The notes: generated by a model not told the origin, from the letters alone. A DNA stretch of 44,469 nt from a virus (IMGVR_UViG_3300039307_000285:1-44469), one strand, 5' to 3'; positions 23,847 through 32,013 are shown, counted from the first letter of the stretch. Translations and numbers: made by a program.

Positions 23847-26396
23847 TCATTCCGGGTGCGCCGGGGGGTGGAGGTCCCCGGAGGGAAACTCCTCTCCCAG
23901 TGCCACCATCCCCTCATCGGCGTTATCGTCGCATTCATCGGGTTTGCTGTGCTCGCTCCCTAAGAGCCAGATCGTCCCCTCCACCACCCCCGAGGCCTTG
24001 TAGGCCTGGAAGTTGCCCTCCTGGTCGGCGTTGGCCGCCTCGGTGCGGGCGATCAGCCCGGCCCGCTTGCTGCTGAAACCGTAGTTGTCGGCCAGCGTAT
24101 CGGCCAGCTTGCCGGTGCTCCAGCCCTCCTGCATGGCCTGGGTGACGTCGGCCCGGATAAACTCCCGGGTGGCCTCGTCGATCTTGGTCACCAGGTCGGC
24201 GGCGTGGTCCGCGGCCCAGGCCACCGCCAGCTCGTTGACCTGGCTGGTGATGGCCTCGTCCTCGAAGTCGATCTGCACGAAGGCCGCCACGCCCCCGTTC
24301 TGGGCCATCTTGGCCAGGATCGCCGCGGCCTGCTCCCGGGTGGCGGCGATCCCGGCCAGGTCGAGCCGGGCCAGGAGCTTGTCGATCCGGGCCTCGTCAT
24401 CCTCTGCCTTTTGTAGGGGCGCACCCGTGTGTGCGCCCCCAGGGCGGACACGTGGGTCCGCCCCTGCAACAGGGGTTAGCGCTTTTTCTGATCCCTGATC
24501 CCTAATCCCTGATCCCTTGCTTAACTTCAGGCCCCTGGCAATCTGCTTGGCCGCCGCCTTGGCGTCCTTCTTGAACGCCTTTTCAAAGAGCTCTTGGATC
24601 TGCTCCCGGGCCGCTACCACCTCCGGCCGCTCCCGGTCTATCCTCTCAATTTTTTTTTTAGCCTTGGCAATGGCGGCCTTGATAAGGGGCTTGGCCCGGT
24701 CCATCAGGCGCCCTATTGACTCGGCGTCCCAGGCTTTGATTCCCCATTCAGCCGCGGCTTGTTCTTTAATCTCTGACAATTTCTCAACCGCGGCCTTATA
24801 TTCCTCTGGCGTTTTCGCCTCCGGGATATAAGGGCAATAGCCAAAAGGAAAATCAAAGGTGCGGGGCGCTTTTACAAGGTCTATCTTATAATCCCTAAAC
24901 CAATCCTCCTGATCTTTGCCCAGTTTTTGGGCCGGCGCCGCGGCGGACGACCCTGGCGGAGTCTGGCCGCTCGCCGGCCCGGGGGGTTCTGGGCCGCCCC
25001 CTTTTTCATCCGGCCTCGGCTGCGGCTGCGGCTGGGGCTCCGGCTCTTTGCCGATATCCGCCAGGACCACCACCCCCTGGGTGCTGACGATGAAATCCGG
25101 GTACTCGTCGGGATCCAGCCCCAGGCTCTGGCGCACCTCGGTGCGGGTGCGGATGCCGCTCCCCACGTCCGTGGCGTTGATCTTGGCCTGGACGTCCGGG
25201 GCCACCGACTCCTCCTCCTGCCAGGTGAACTCCAGGTCGTAGTAGCCCCAGAAGCGCCAGATGATGTAGTCCATCAGGTCCTTGATCCAGGACATCAGGG
25301 GCTGCAGGCCCTCCTCGAGGGCGGCCTGCTGGGAGGACTGGGCCACGGCCCGGTTCATCTGCCTCACAAAAGGCGTGGGCGGAAGACTGAAGGCGTAGCA
25401 GACGATCCTCACGTACCACTCGTCAAAATCATCCTTGAGCCCCTCCAGCTTGGGGAAGACCGGCTTGGTGCCCGCCGGGATAAAGCGCATGCGCCGGCGC
25501 TCCTCCAGGCGCCCCGCTAATATGGCGTCCCACCAGGCCTGGAACTGGGCGATCTGGTCCGGCGACCAGTCCGGGGGCACCTCGGCGAAGCCCTCGGGGA
25601 CGTTGCCCTCGGTGTAGAAGTGGAGCTGGAAGAGCTGGCGCCGCAGGGCGATATTCAGGATCATCAAGATCTGCTCCACGGGCGAGTAGCCGTAGAACTT
25701 GTGCGGCCGGGGGTTGCGGGGGATGTAGATCAGGTCCTCGGCGGTGTAGTCGGTGGCCGGGATGCCGTGCAGCACCTGCTGGTAGGCGGCGGCCGGGGGC
25801 ACCGGGGTGCGGCCGTTGGCGTCGATCTTCAAGACGATGGTGGCCCCGTCCACGATCTCCAGGGCGTAGAGCTGGCCGTTCAGGGCCTGGCGCGGGTAGA
25901 GGCAGGGGGCGTCGATGACGAACACGTCCTCCAGGAGCATCCTCAGCCACGCCTGCCAGGAGTGGCTGCGGTCGGGGTAGCGCAGGAAGTTCTCGATCTC
26001 GGCGATGCGCTTGTCGTCCTCCTTGACCCCGCTGCCCTCCTTGCCCCGGATGGCGTTCTTGAGCTTGACCATCTGGTCCTTGCGGGTTTCGATGCAGGTG
26101 CGGGTGATGGCCTCGGCTTCGGCGAAGGCCCGCATCATCTCGAAGGGCACCAGCTCCCCGGCCCGGGGTTGAATGTAGAGGTTGTAGGCCACCGGGTAAT
26201 CGAGGGCCCGGGCCGCGGCCTCCGGGGGCGCCTGGGGGGCGATGGGCACGTGGGGGCCGAACCACATCTCGGCCTCGGGCGCCGCCGGCACGGTGCGGTA
26301 GCCCCCCGCGGTCAGGTCGGCGAACCGGGGATCCACCGGGGTGCGCAGGGCTTGCGCCCGTTTGATTAACCCCGTATCTGAGTTACGATTAGCCAT
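23847..26396 (-). CDS. Portal-MuF fusion protein, ending at a TGA in the HPxCxC motif
   Basis: 849 aa. Residues about 50-460 are a portal domain (V-P-F-E-M-M-R-A-F-A-E-A-E-A-I-T-R-T-C, then G-Y-S-P-V-E-Q and R-T-E-V-R-Q-S-L-G-L-D-P). A Pro/Gln linker follows (E-P-Q-P-Q-P-Q-P-R-P-D), then a MuF-like minor head domain (I-A-R-T-E-A-A-N-A-D-Q-E-G, G-S-E-H-S-K-P-D-E-C). These are usually two genes. A palindrome-derived peptide (G-A-D-P-R-V-R-P-G-G-A-H-T-G) lies near 630. The MuF family ends in HPxCRC. Here the frame reads P-P-A-H-P-E then TGA then D-C. The ATG lacks a clear ribosome site. Confidence 0.85.
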   Translation of the reverse strand: MANRNSDTGLIKRAQALRTPVDPRFADLTAGGYRTVPAAPEAEMWFGPHVPIAPQAPPEAAARALDYPVAYNLYIQPRAGELVPFEMMRAFAEAEAITRTCIETRKDQMVKLKNAIRGKEGSGVKEDDKRIAEIENFLRYPDRSHSWQAWLRMLLEDVFVIDAPCLYPRQALNGQLYALEIVDGATIVLKIDANGRTPVPPAAAYQQVLHGIPATDYTAEDLIYIPRNPRPHKFYGYSPVEQILMILNIALRRQLFQLHFYTEGNVPEGFAEVPPDWSPDQIAQFQAWWDAILAGRLEERRRMRFIPAGTKPVFPKLEGLKDDFDEWYVRIVCYAFSLPPTPFVRQMNRAVAQSSQQAALEEGLQPLMSWIKDLMDYIIWRFWGYYDLEFTWQEEESVAPDVQAKINATDVGSGIRTRTEVRQSLGLDPDEYPDFIVSTQGVVVLADIGKEPEPQPQPQPRPDEKGGGPEPPGPASGQTPPGSSAAAPAQKLGKDQEDWFRDYKIDLVKAPRTFDFPFGYCPYIPEAKTPEEYKAAVEKLSEIKEQAAAEWGIKAWDAESIGRLMDRAKPLIKAAIAKAKKKIERIDRERPEVVAAREQIQELFEKAFKKDAKAAAKQIARGLKLSKGSGIRDQGSEKALTPVAGADPRVRPGGAHTGAPLQKAEDDEARIDKLLARLDLAGIAATREQAAAILAKMAQNGGVAAFVQIDFEDEAITSQVNELAVAWAADHAADLVTKIDEATREFIRADVTQAMQEGWSTGKLADTLADNYGFSSKRAGLIARTEAANADQEGNFQAYKASGVVEGTIWLLGSEHSKPDECDDNADEGMVALGEEFPSGDLHPPAHPE

Positions 26397-26405
26397 TTTT
26401 GATTA

Positions 26406-26442
26406 GTTCAAAGTTCAAAGTTCAAAGTTCAAAGTTCAAAGT
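26406..26442. repeat. Heptamer array, GTTCAAA type
   Basis: Five tandem units between the small coiled-coil gene and the portal gene. On the coding strand each unit reads CTTTGAA and carries TGA. A related array in the opposite sense is at 26698-26721. Confidence 0.85.
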
Positions 26443-26678
26443 TAAAGGCTCGCCAGTTCCGCTTCGGCCAGTTTTTTAAGGGCCTGTCCCAGCTCGATTT
26501 GCGCGTCGATCCCCTGAATGCGTTCCCGGAGCACCTGTTTCCGCAGGTCTTTAATCAGCTGAGTAGGATCCTTCTCCTGCTGCAATCCCGCCATTTTCCC
26601 CCTGAGGGCCTCGTTTTCCTCAAGGGCTTCCTGGAGCATTCTGCTCAATTCTTCATTGGTGAATTTCTTTTTAGCCAT
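26442..26678 (-). CDS. Small coiled-coil protein (78 aa)
   Basis: Start at 26678 with GGAGAGAGC upstream, preferred to a longer start in the repeat. Almost wholly helical: N-E-E-L-S-R-M-L-Q-E-A-L-E-E-N-E-A-L, then L-R-K-Q-V-L-R-E-R-I. It sits between large terminase and portal, so a packaging or connector accessory role is possible. No family recognised. Confidence 0.6.
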   Translation of the reverse strand: MAKKKFTNEELSRMLQEALEENEALRGKMAGLQQEKDPTQLIKDLRKQVLRERIQGIDAQIELGQALKKLAEAELASL

Positions 26679-26727
26679 CGGCTCTCTCCTTGCTTTCAAC
26701 TTTGAACTTTGAACTTTGAACTCTCCC

Positions 26728-28392
26728 CTAATGAAACGGGTCCATCAGGGCCGCATAGGTATCCGGCTGGGTCTTTTTCAGCGCCGCGGCCGCCTTTTCT
26801 ATTTCCTCTTCCCGGGGCGTCCCCTCTGTTCCCCTTTTCCCCTCTTCCCCTTTTCCCCCTTCCCCCTCTTTCTCGGCCCGGTCCTGGTAGTATTGGAAGA
26901 GCCCCATGCTGGCGCCGCCCTCCAGCTGCTCGATGGCGCCTTCCAGGGCGTCGGGGCCGTCGTCGTGCACCGTCTTGCTGGGAAAGTAGAGCATCTGCTC
27001 GATGAGCAGGTCCTGGTTGCCCTGGCCCCGGCAGAAGCGGATCTTGCCCCGCTCCACTAAGGGGCTCAGCCGCGACACCCGGGTCTCCTTGGCGGTCTTG
27101 TGGGTGACGCCCTTGGTGGGCAGGTAGTAGCCGCGGGCCTGGGCGGCGCGGTCGAAGTCCTTCAGCACCAGGCGCTGGAAGGCGTTGTCCTCCACCCCGA
27201 GGCGCCAGAAGCCCCAGCGCGCATGGCGCTCGTAGGCCGCGGCGATGGCCGCCTCCAGGCTGGACTTGCGGATGTAGGCGTCCAGCACGTAGAAGATCGC
27301 CTCCTTGCGCTCGAAGCCCACGATGATGAGGGCCTTGTAGTCGGCGCTGGCCCCGGTCTCGATGGAGGGGTCGAAGAAGCCGGCCACCACCAGGTCCTTG
27401 CCGGCCAGGTCGGCGGCCTCGTAGTAGCGGATCCAGGCCTCCCGGAAGACCCCCTCCTCGTTGATGGGGTCGTTCATCTTCTCGGCGTTGAAGGCCAGCG
27501 TCCCCATGAGGCGCTTCTGCTGGTGCAGCTTGGAGAGCGGGTGCCGGGCCGGCCAGAGGGATTCGCCCTCGGGGGTGATGGCCCGGTAGAGCCGCCGGGT
27601 CCACTCCGGCCAGGGCTCCTCGTCGGAATGTATCGCGGTGTGCAGGGCCGAGCGGTTGGCCAGGATGGTGCCGATCCACAGCAGGCTGCCGTCCGACTCG
27701 AGTGAGGGGTAGACGGTGCGCAGCACCCAGCGCAGCACTTTGCGCACCTGCTCCGGGTTCTGGACGTTGAGGTCGTTTTCCAGGTCGTCCAGGACGATGA
27801 GGTCGGGGCGCCACTGCTTGTGCTTCAGGCCCCGGAGGCGCTGCCCCCGGCCCCGGGCCTTCACCCGGATATCGGTGAGGGTGACGAAGTCGTTGACCGC
27901 CCAGTCCGGGCGCACCAGCTCCCCGAAGTCGCATTTGATCCGGTCGTTGTAGAGCAGCTCCAAATATATATAGCCGGTGAGGTCGCTGGCCAGGTCCTCG
28001 GTGTCGCTGCCGATGATGATGAAACGCCGCAGGCCGTAGCAGATCTGGTGCAGCACGTAGCCGAAGGAGGTGATGGTGGTCTTGGCGAACTCCCGGGGCG
28101 CGGCCACGGCCACCGGCACCACCACCTCAACGCCTGGGCTGCCGGGGCGGCGGTCCAGCAGCTCGATGAGCTCCTGGTGAAACGGCGCGAACTCCTGGGA
28201 GAAATAGTGGGGCAGGTAGGTGCGGAAGAATTCCAGATGGTCGGCGCGGCCCCGCTCCCGCCGCTCCTTCTTGGCGGCCTCGGAGTCATCCTCGAAGCCC
28301 CGGGCCTCCCGGAACAGGCGCCCCAGGATCTCGTCGGCCCGGGCCTGGAATTCCCGTTTGGTATATTTCTTCTTGAGCGTGACTTCGGGCAT
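26728..28392 (-). CDS. Terminase large subunit (Mu gp28-like)
   Basis: 554 aa. An ATPase domain has a deviant Walker A (A-A-P-R-E-F-A-K-T-T, 97-106) and Walker B L-I-V-L-D-D (198-203). A C-terminal RNase H-like nuclease follows with acidic residues in F-F-D-P-S-I-E and V-H-D-D-G-P-D-A-L. It drives DNA packaging into the prohead and makes the headful cut. GGAAAG precedes the ATG. The last 60 residues form a Glu/Gly/Lys-rich linker. Position ahead of portal-MuF matches Mu. Confidence 0.9.
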   Translation of the reverse strand: MPEVTLKKKYTKREFQARADEILGRLFREARGFEDDSEAAKKERRERGRADHLEFFRTYLPHYFSQEFAPFHQELIELLDRRPGSPGVEVVVPVAVAAPREFAKTTITSFGYVLHQICYGLRRFIIIGSDTEDLASDLTGYIYLELLYNDRIKCDFGELVRPDWAVNDFVTLTDIRVKARGRGQRLRGLKHKQWRPDLIVLDDLENDLNVQNPEQVRKVLRWVLRTVYPSLESDGSLLWIGTILANRSALHTAIHSDEEPWPEWTRRLYRAITPEGESLWPARHPLSKLHQQKRLMGTLAFNAEKMNDPINEEGVFREAWIRYYEAADLAGKDLVVAGFFDPSIETGASADYKALIIVGFERKEAIFYVLDAYIRKSSLEAAIAAAYERHARWGFWRLGVEDNAFQRLVLKDFDRAAQARGYYLPTKGVTHKTAKETRVSRLSPLVERGKIRFCRGQGNQDLLIEQMLYFPSKTVHDDGPDALEGAIEQLEGGASMGLFQYYQDRAEKEGEGGKGEEGKRGTEGTPREEEIEKAAAALKKTQPDTYAALMDPFH

Positions 28393-28404
28393 CTTTCCGA
28401 ACCC

Positions 28405-28482
28405 AGTGATCAGTTATCAGTGGCCAGTAATCAGTAAAGGCAAAGGCAACGACAAAATCTCTTGGAACTGATCACTGATCAC
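28405..28482. repeat. Heptamers of the ACTGATC type (contain GATC)
   Basis: Degenerate CAGTGATC/CAGTTATC units at 28405-28436 and CTGATCA units at 28466-28482, in the gap before the terminase gene. GATC is the usual target of Dam-like enzymes. Confidence 0.75.
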
Positions 28483-28484
28483 TT

Positions 28485-28829
28485 TTATTTCCCCCGCGGT
28501 ACAGTGCGGATCTGAAACCGTATGGTCAGACCGCCGCCCAGGTCTTCGACCCCGGTCCTGCCGTTTTCATTGACCGCCAGCCCCAGGGCCCCGGGGACGA
28601 TTACCTGCTGCAGGCCATACCTGGCCAGCGCCTCGGCGATCTCCTTATCTGCCGCGGCGATCTTGGCCAGCATCTCCTGCTGCTCTCGGAGCCTGACTTT
28701 TTCCTGGGCTTTCTGCGCCTTTAGCTCCTCTGCGTGGGCCTTGTCCGGCGGCGCCGGGGCCTTCTGCTCCTGGGCGAAGCCAGGCGCGGCCAGCGCCAAA
28801 GCAAGAATTAATAATAAAGCCCTTCGCAT
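28485..28829 (-). CDS. Periplasmic coiled-coil protein with signal peptide
   Basis: 114 aa, AAGGAGAG before the ATG. A clear signal peptide (R-R-A-L-L-L-I-L-A-L-A-L-A-A-P-G-F-A) with A-x-A cleavage before Q-E-Q is followed by an Ala/Lys/Glu helix and a beta C-terminus. It lies between the secreted fibre-like gene and terminase. Likely acts in the periplasm, perhaps in lysis or exclusion. Family unknown. Confidence 0.6.
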   Translation of the reverse strand: MRRALLLILALALAAPGFAQEQKAPAPPDKAHAEELKAQKAQEKVRLREQQEMLAKIAAADKEIAEALARYGLQQVIVPGALGLAVNENGRTGVEDLGGGLTIRFQIRTVPRGK

Positions 28830-28844
28830 CTTTCTCTCCTTATT

Positions 28845-30206
28845 TTAATTGAGCATTGTGTAATTAACTTTATCGGTGTCCGATGAATTCGAGGAAATAA
28901 TAGTGAAGCCAGTCCCTGCCGTTATCGTTCCCACCGAGAGTACCCCGTTGTTCACTGCGGTGCCTGTTCCTGCATGAGTCAACTGAATAAGGCTGTTGGC
29001 CGTAACGCTATTATTGCTCACGCTAACTGTGCCGCTTGAAAGGGAGCCAGATTGTCCTACTAAGCCGTTGGACGTGACCAAATTCCTAAAAACACCGGGA
29101 GAGATTATCCTAAAATATTCATTTCCACTGACATCCCGGAATATTTTAGTGTTGCCATTAAAATAGGAAGGCTCCCCCTGGAATTGAACGAGGGTTGTGA
29201 GATCACCAATGTTTAGATAGCCACCCCCCCATATTGAACACAGATTAAGGTTGCCGCCGCTATAATACATAGTAAAATTAGAGGCGATCCCGGTCCCAGA
29301 TATATTAAAGTTGCCAACCTGCTGCGTGCCGGGACTGCTGCCTTGAAGATTGAGATAGGAACCGCCGCCGGAAGGTGCCTGGAATGAAGGAGCCGACCCC
29401 GCGCCGTTGGAGGTCATCACATAGCCCGCGGTGCCGGGAGCTATGCCTCCGATGGTCCCGGTGCCGGTCCAGTAGGCGATGTAGTTTGCGGTCCCGGTTC
29501 CCGTCACCGGGTTGGTGAGCGGGGCCTGATAATCGGTGCCCGCGGCGGCGATGCTCAGGACGCCGGTGCTGGTGGTGTTTTTAACAATGCCGGTTCCCAG
29601 GGCCCCTAAAAACTGCGCCCCGGACAGGCCGGAGTCCGCAGTCCCCTGGGCGATGAAGGCGTTGGCGAACTGTACGTTGGCCGAGCCGTCCACCCTGTTG
29701 CCCGCCAGCAGCCGGGCGGTGGTCCACTCGGCGGCGCTGCCGGTGGTATTCTGATTCAGGGTGGGGAAGGTGCAATTTTGCAGGTTCCCCGAGGCCGGAG
29801 TCCCCAGGGCCGGGGCGGTCAGCGTCTTGTTGGCGAGGGTCTGGGTCCCGCCGGTGGTCACGAAGTTAGAGGGGAAAACATTGGAGCTATCGGTCAGCGT
29901 CTTGTTGGTGAGGGTCTGCGTCCCGCCGGTGGTCACGAAGTTAGAGGGGAAAACATTGGAGCTATCGGTCAGCGTCTTGTTGGTGAGGGTCTGCGTGTCC
30001 GTGGTGCCGACAATGGCCCCCGCCGGAGGGGTCAGGCTGGTTCCCCAGGCGACGGCGGTTGAGACCGCGACCCCGGCCCCGGGATAGGTCATGCCGCCCC
30101 CGCCGCCGGTGCTGGGCGGCGCCGGGATCTTTTCCAGGGCCCAGGCGGGATGGAAGGCCACGCAGATAGCCAGGAAGATGATCGGCAGTAATGATTTGCG
30201 TTTCAT
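28845..30206 (-). CDS. Secreted tail-fibre-like repeat protein
   Basis: 453 aa with GCGGGAG upstream. An N-terminal signal peptide (K-R-K-S-L-L-P-I-I-F-L-A-I-C-V-A-F-H-P-A) is followed by a Gly-rich linker and 25-residue repeats built on T-Q-T-L-T-N-K-T-L-T-D-S-S-N, two nearly identical at 75 bp period plus partial copies. The rest is beta-rich, Gly/Thr/Ser-rich and like fibre shafts. Such repeats are common in phage fibre proteins, but a Sec signal peptide on one is unusual. It may be exported to coat the host or neighbouring virions. That is inference. Confidence 0.7.
   Translation of the reverse strand: MKRKSLLPIIFLAICVAFHPAWALEKIPAPPSTGGGGGMTYPGAGVAVSTAVAWGTSLTPPAGAIVGTTDTQTLTNKTLTDSSNVFPSNFVTTGGTQTLTNKTLTDSSNVFPSNFVTTGGTQTLANKTLTAPALGTPASGNLQNCTFPTLNQNTTGSAAEWTTARLLAGNRVDGSANVQFANAFIAQGTADSGLSGAQFLGALGTGIVKNTTSTGVLSIAAAGTDYQAPLTNPVTGTGTANYIAYWTGTGTIGGIAPGTAGYVMTSNGAGSAPSFQAPSGGGSYLNLQGSSPGTQQVGNFNISGTGIASNFTMYYSGGNLNLCSIWGGGYLNIGDLTTLVQFQGEPSYFNGNTKIFRDVSGNEYFRIISPGVFRNLVTSNGLVGQSGSLSSGTVSVSNNSVTANSLIQLTHAGTGTAVNNGVLSVGTITAGTGFTIISSNSSDTDKVNYTMLN
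29816..29990 (-). repeat. 75-bp tandem repeats inside the fibre-like gene
   Basis: Units begin at 29816, 29891 and 29966 (third partial) and encode 25 residues each. The second and third are almost identical, which suggests recent duplication. Confidence 0.85.
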
Positions 30207-30221
30207 AACAACTCCCGCGTA

Positions 30222-30298
30222 TCAGTGATCAGTGAGCAGTGAGCAGTGAGCAGTGAGCAGTAAAGGCAAAAACTGGCTACTGGCTACTGACTACTGCA
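30222..30298. repeat. Mixed heptamer arrays (GTGATCA, GTGAGCA, CTACTGG)
   Basis: ATCAGTG and GAGCAGTG units at 30222-30262 face ACTGGCT units at 30270-30298. Three heptamer families in one gap. The TAG stop of the 30291 gene lies in the right arm. Confidence 0.8.
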
Positions 30299-30629
30299 AT
30301 AAGGTGATATACAGGCTGCCGGTGCCGGTGGCCGAAATCACTTGAAAATTGGAAACCTCGGCGGGGCTCTCCAATTTCTCCCCGGCGCCCGGGTAGATGG
30401 TATCCCCGGTCGAGGTGGTGGGCGCGGCGCCGGCCACGCTGAAATAGAGCAGGGTGGCGCCGATATTGGTGACGCGGGCGCCGGCGACCACCCTGCCGGA
30501 AATCGCGGCCCGGGGCAAAGACACGGCCCCGGTGCTGGGCACGCTCAGGATATCGGAGGCCACCGGCGTCAATCCCAGCAGCAAAGAGGCCGCCACGGCC
30601 AGGACGAATATAGTGACGAGCTTGCGCAT
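30291..30629 (-). CDS. Secreted beta-rich protein (112 aa)
   Basis: GGGAGGGGAGC before the ATG. Signal peptide R-K-L-V-T-I-F-V-L-A-V-A-A-S-L-L-L-G-L, probable cleavage after V-A-S. The mature part reads A-R-V-T-N-I-G-A-T-L-L-Y-F-S-V and I-S-A-T-G-T-G-S-L-Y-I-T-L-L-Q, a small beta sandwich. It lies between the spanin pair and the secreted fibre-like gene and may be its partner. Stop codon TAG supplied by a heptamer. Confidence 0.6.
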   Translation of the reverse strand: MRKLVTIFVLAVAASLLLGLTPVASDILSVPSTGAVSLPRAAISGRVVAGARVTNIGATLLYFSVAGAAPTTSTGDTIYPGAGEKLESPAEVSNFQVISATGTGSLYITLLQ

Positions 30630-30683
30630 GCTCCCCTCCCGTAGGGGCGCGTTCTACGCGCCCCGGGCGGGTAGAACCCGCCC

Positions 30684-30926
30684 CTACTGCCTTTTCAAAT
30701 AATCGTCATATACTGCATCTGATTGCAGTTTGAGATCATGCAGGGCTTCCTTGACCTTTACCGGGTCCTGGGCCTGTGCCGGCGTCAGGTGGACCATCGG
30801 CCGGGGCAGGTGGGTTTTAGCCGCCTGCTCCCGGTCCATCTTTGCCGTCGGCGGTAATGATGCCGTCCCGGCGCAGCTGCTCATCAGCAGCAGCATCAGG
30901 ATCGGCAGCAGCGGCCACCATCTCAT
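30684..30926 (-). CDS. Outer-membrane lipoprotein, probable o-spanin
   Basis: 80 aa from ATG 30926. R-W-W-P-L-L-P-I-L-M-L-L-L-M-S-S-C-A-G is a lipoprotein signal with lipobox Cys near residue 18. The mature part is Pro-containing and short, like Rz1. It overlaps the upstream membrane coiled-coil gene by 110 bp in another frame, the classic overlapping spanin layout. A spanin pair fuses inner and outer membranes in the last step of lysis. Confidence 0.55.
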   Translation of the reverse strand: MRWWPLLPILMLLLMSSCAGTASLPPTAKMDREQAAKTHLPRPMVHLTPAQAQDPVKVKEALHDLKLQSDAVYDDYLKRQ

Positions 30927-31098
30927 GGTCCTGGCTCTCCCGGGTTCGCACCCTGATTTCCATTTCCTGGATCTCATGCGCCCTGGTCTCAATGGCCTGG
31001 GCCTCTTCCTTCTCGCCTTCGGCCTGGAAGGCCTCCACGGCCGCGGCTTCTTTCCGGCGGCCGAAAAGTCCTAAAACCCAGAGAAGGAATCTCATCAT
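30817..31098 (-). CDS. Inner-membrane coiled-coil protein, probable i-spanin
   Basis: 93 aa. A short N-terminal membrane segment (M-R-F-L-L-W-V-L-G-L-F-G) then a long Glu/Arg/Gln helix (E-A-Q-A-I-E-T-R-A-H-E-I-Q-E-M-E-I-R). This N-in anchor plus periplasmic coiled coil is the Rz pattern. Starts 4 bp into the 3' end of the 35-aa membrane gene. The next lipoprotein gene begins inside it. Confidence 0.55.
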   Translation of the reverse strand: MMRFLLWVLGLFGRRKEAAAVEAFQAEGEKEEAQAIETRAHEIQEMEIRVRTRESQDHEMVAAAADPDAAADEQLRRDGIITADGKDGPGAGG

Positions 31099-31202
31099 TG
31101 CCCGAGGATTCCCTTAATCAAATGTGCAAAGAGGTCGATGATCCAGAAATAGACCAGCGCGCCTCCGACTATGATGCCAAGCAGAATCCAGAGCCATTTC
31201 AT
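31095..31202 (-). CDS. Tiny membrane protein (35 aa)
   Basis: ATG at 31202 overlaps the upstream stop (ATGA), and the TGA at 31095 overlaps the following start. One transmembrane helix: K-W-L-W-I-L-L-G-I-I-V-G-G-A-L-V-Y-F-W. Next to the probable spanins. It could be a pinholin or antiholin, but this is only by position. Confidence 0.55.
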   Translation of the reverse strand: MKWLWILLGIIVGGALVYFWIIDLFAHLIKGILGQ

Positions 31203-31390
31203 GGCGTCACCCCCGGAGGGATATAATCCATCCCGAAATCCCGCTCATCATGGCCGACGCCGTTAAAGAGGCCCTCCAGCTTCTCCAGGTCAACGGTGAC
31301 CTGGAACTTCATCATATCCTTGGCGACCAGGCCGGGATCGTCCCAGGCGTCCTGGCCGCTCCGGGTGGGCGGCGCCGCGGGCCAGGACAT
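31199..31390 (-). CDS. Small hypothetical protein (63 aa)
   Basis: Polar, acidic product with F-Q-V-T-V-D-L-E-K-L-E-G-L-F-N-G-V and D-Y-I-P-P-G. Followed by the 35-aa membrane gene through an ATGA overlap, so part of the same operon. The precise start is uncertain because the region upstream is very GC-rich. No family recognised. Confidence 0.45.
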   Translation of the reverse strand: MSWPAAPPTRSGQDAWDDPGLVAKDMMKFQVTVDLEKLEGLFNGVGHDERDFGMDYIPPGVTP

Positions 31391-31431
31391 TTGCCCCGGC
31401 CCGGTGGCGCAGGCGTCCCCGCCTGCGCTCC

Positions 31432-31959
31432 TTATGAAGTAGGGACCGCCGCGGCCGCCGCCGCGGGAGCCGGCACGTTGGTCTGCCCGGCGACGTAGGC
31501 CTGGTAGAGGGCCGCCACCGCAGGATTCGCCAGCACCGTGGTCTTCAGGACCGGCAGCGCCGTGGTCGTCGAGCTGATGGCGTTCTGCACGTCCGCCGCG
31601 GTCACCGGGGCGCTCCCCGTGGGGTTCTGGTTATAGGCAATGGCCTTACCCAGAAGCGCCAAATCGGTATCTGCTGCGGTGACATAGGGGAATGCCGCCT
31701 GGGTAATCGCCGCTGCATTGGCAGGTTTTACCCCAGCAACTTCCAGCGTCCCCTGCGCCAGGGCGCTCCAGAAGGGATAGTCGGCCTGGATGGCGGTCAG
31801 CCCCTTCTGGACGTCGGCGATCAGCGGGGCCATGAAGGTCTCGACCTTCTGGATATCCGCCTTGGCCTTGGAATTGAAGACGCCGAAGCCGGAGCAACCG
31901 CTCAGGGCCACCGCCCCCGCCATCGCCAGAATCGCCAGGATTGCTAAAAGTTTTCTCAT
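31432..31959 (-). CDS. Lipoprotein (175 aa)
   Basis: GGAGGATAAAG before the ATG. Signal and lipobox: R-K-L-L-A-I-L-A-I-L-A-M-A-G-A-V-A-L-S-G-C. The mature part is helical and Ala-rich (F-M-A-P-L-I-A-D-V-Q-K-G-L-T-A-I) and ends in an Ala/Pro tail. It lies just behind the small terminase gene. A role in superinfection exclusion or lysis is possible. Family not recognised. Confidence 0.6.
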   Translation of the reverse strand: MRKLLAILAILAMAGAVALSGCSGFGVFNSKAKADIQKVETFMAPLIADVQKGLTAIQADYPFWSALAQGTLEVAGVKPANAAAITQAAFPYVTAADTDLALLGKAIAYNQNPTGSAPVTAADVQNAISSTTTALPVLKTTVLANPAVAALYQAYVAGQTNVPAPAAAAAAVPTS

Positions 31960-32013
31960 TTTCTTTATCCTCCAGTTGGGGTTGTTTTTGCCTTCCTAAT
32001 TACTGGCTACTGG

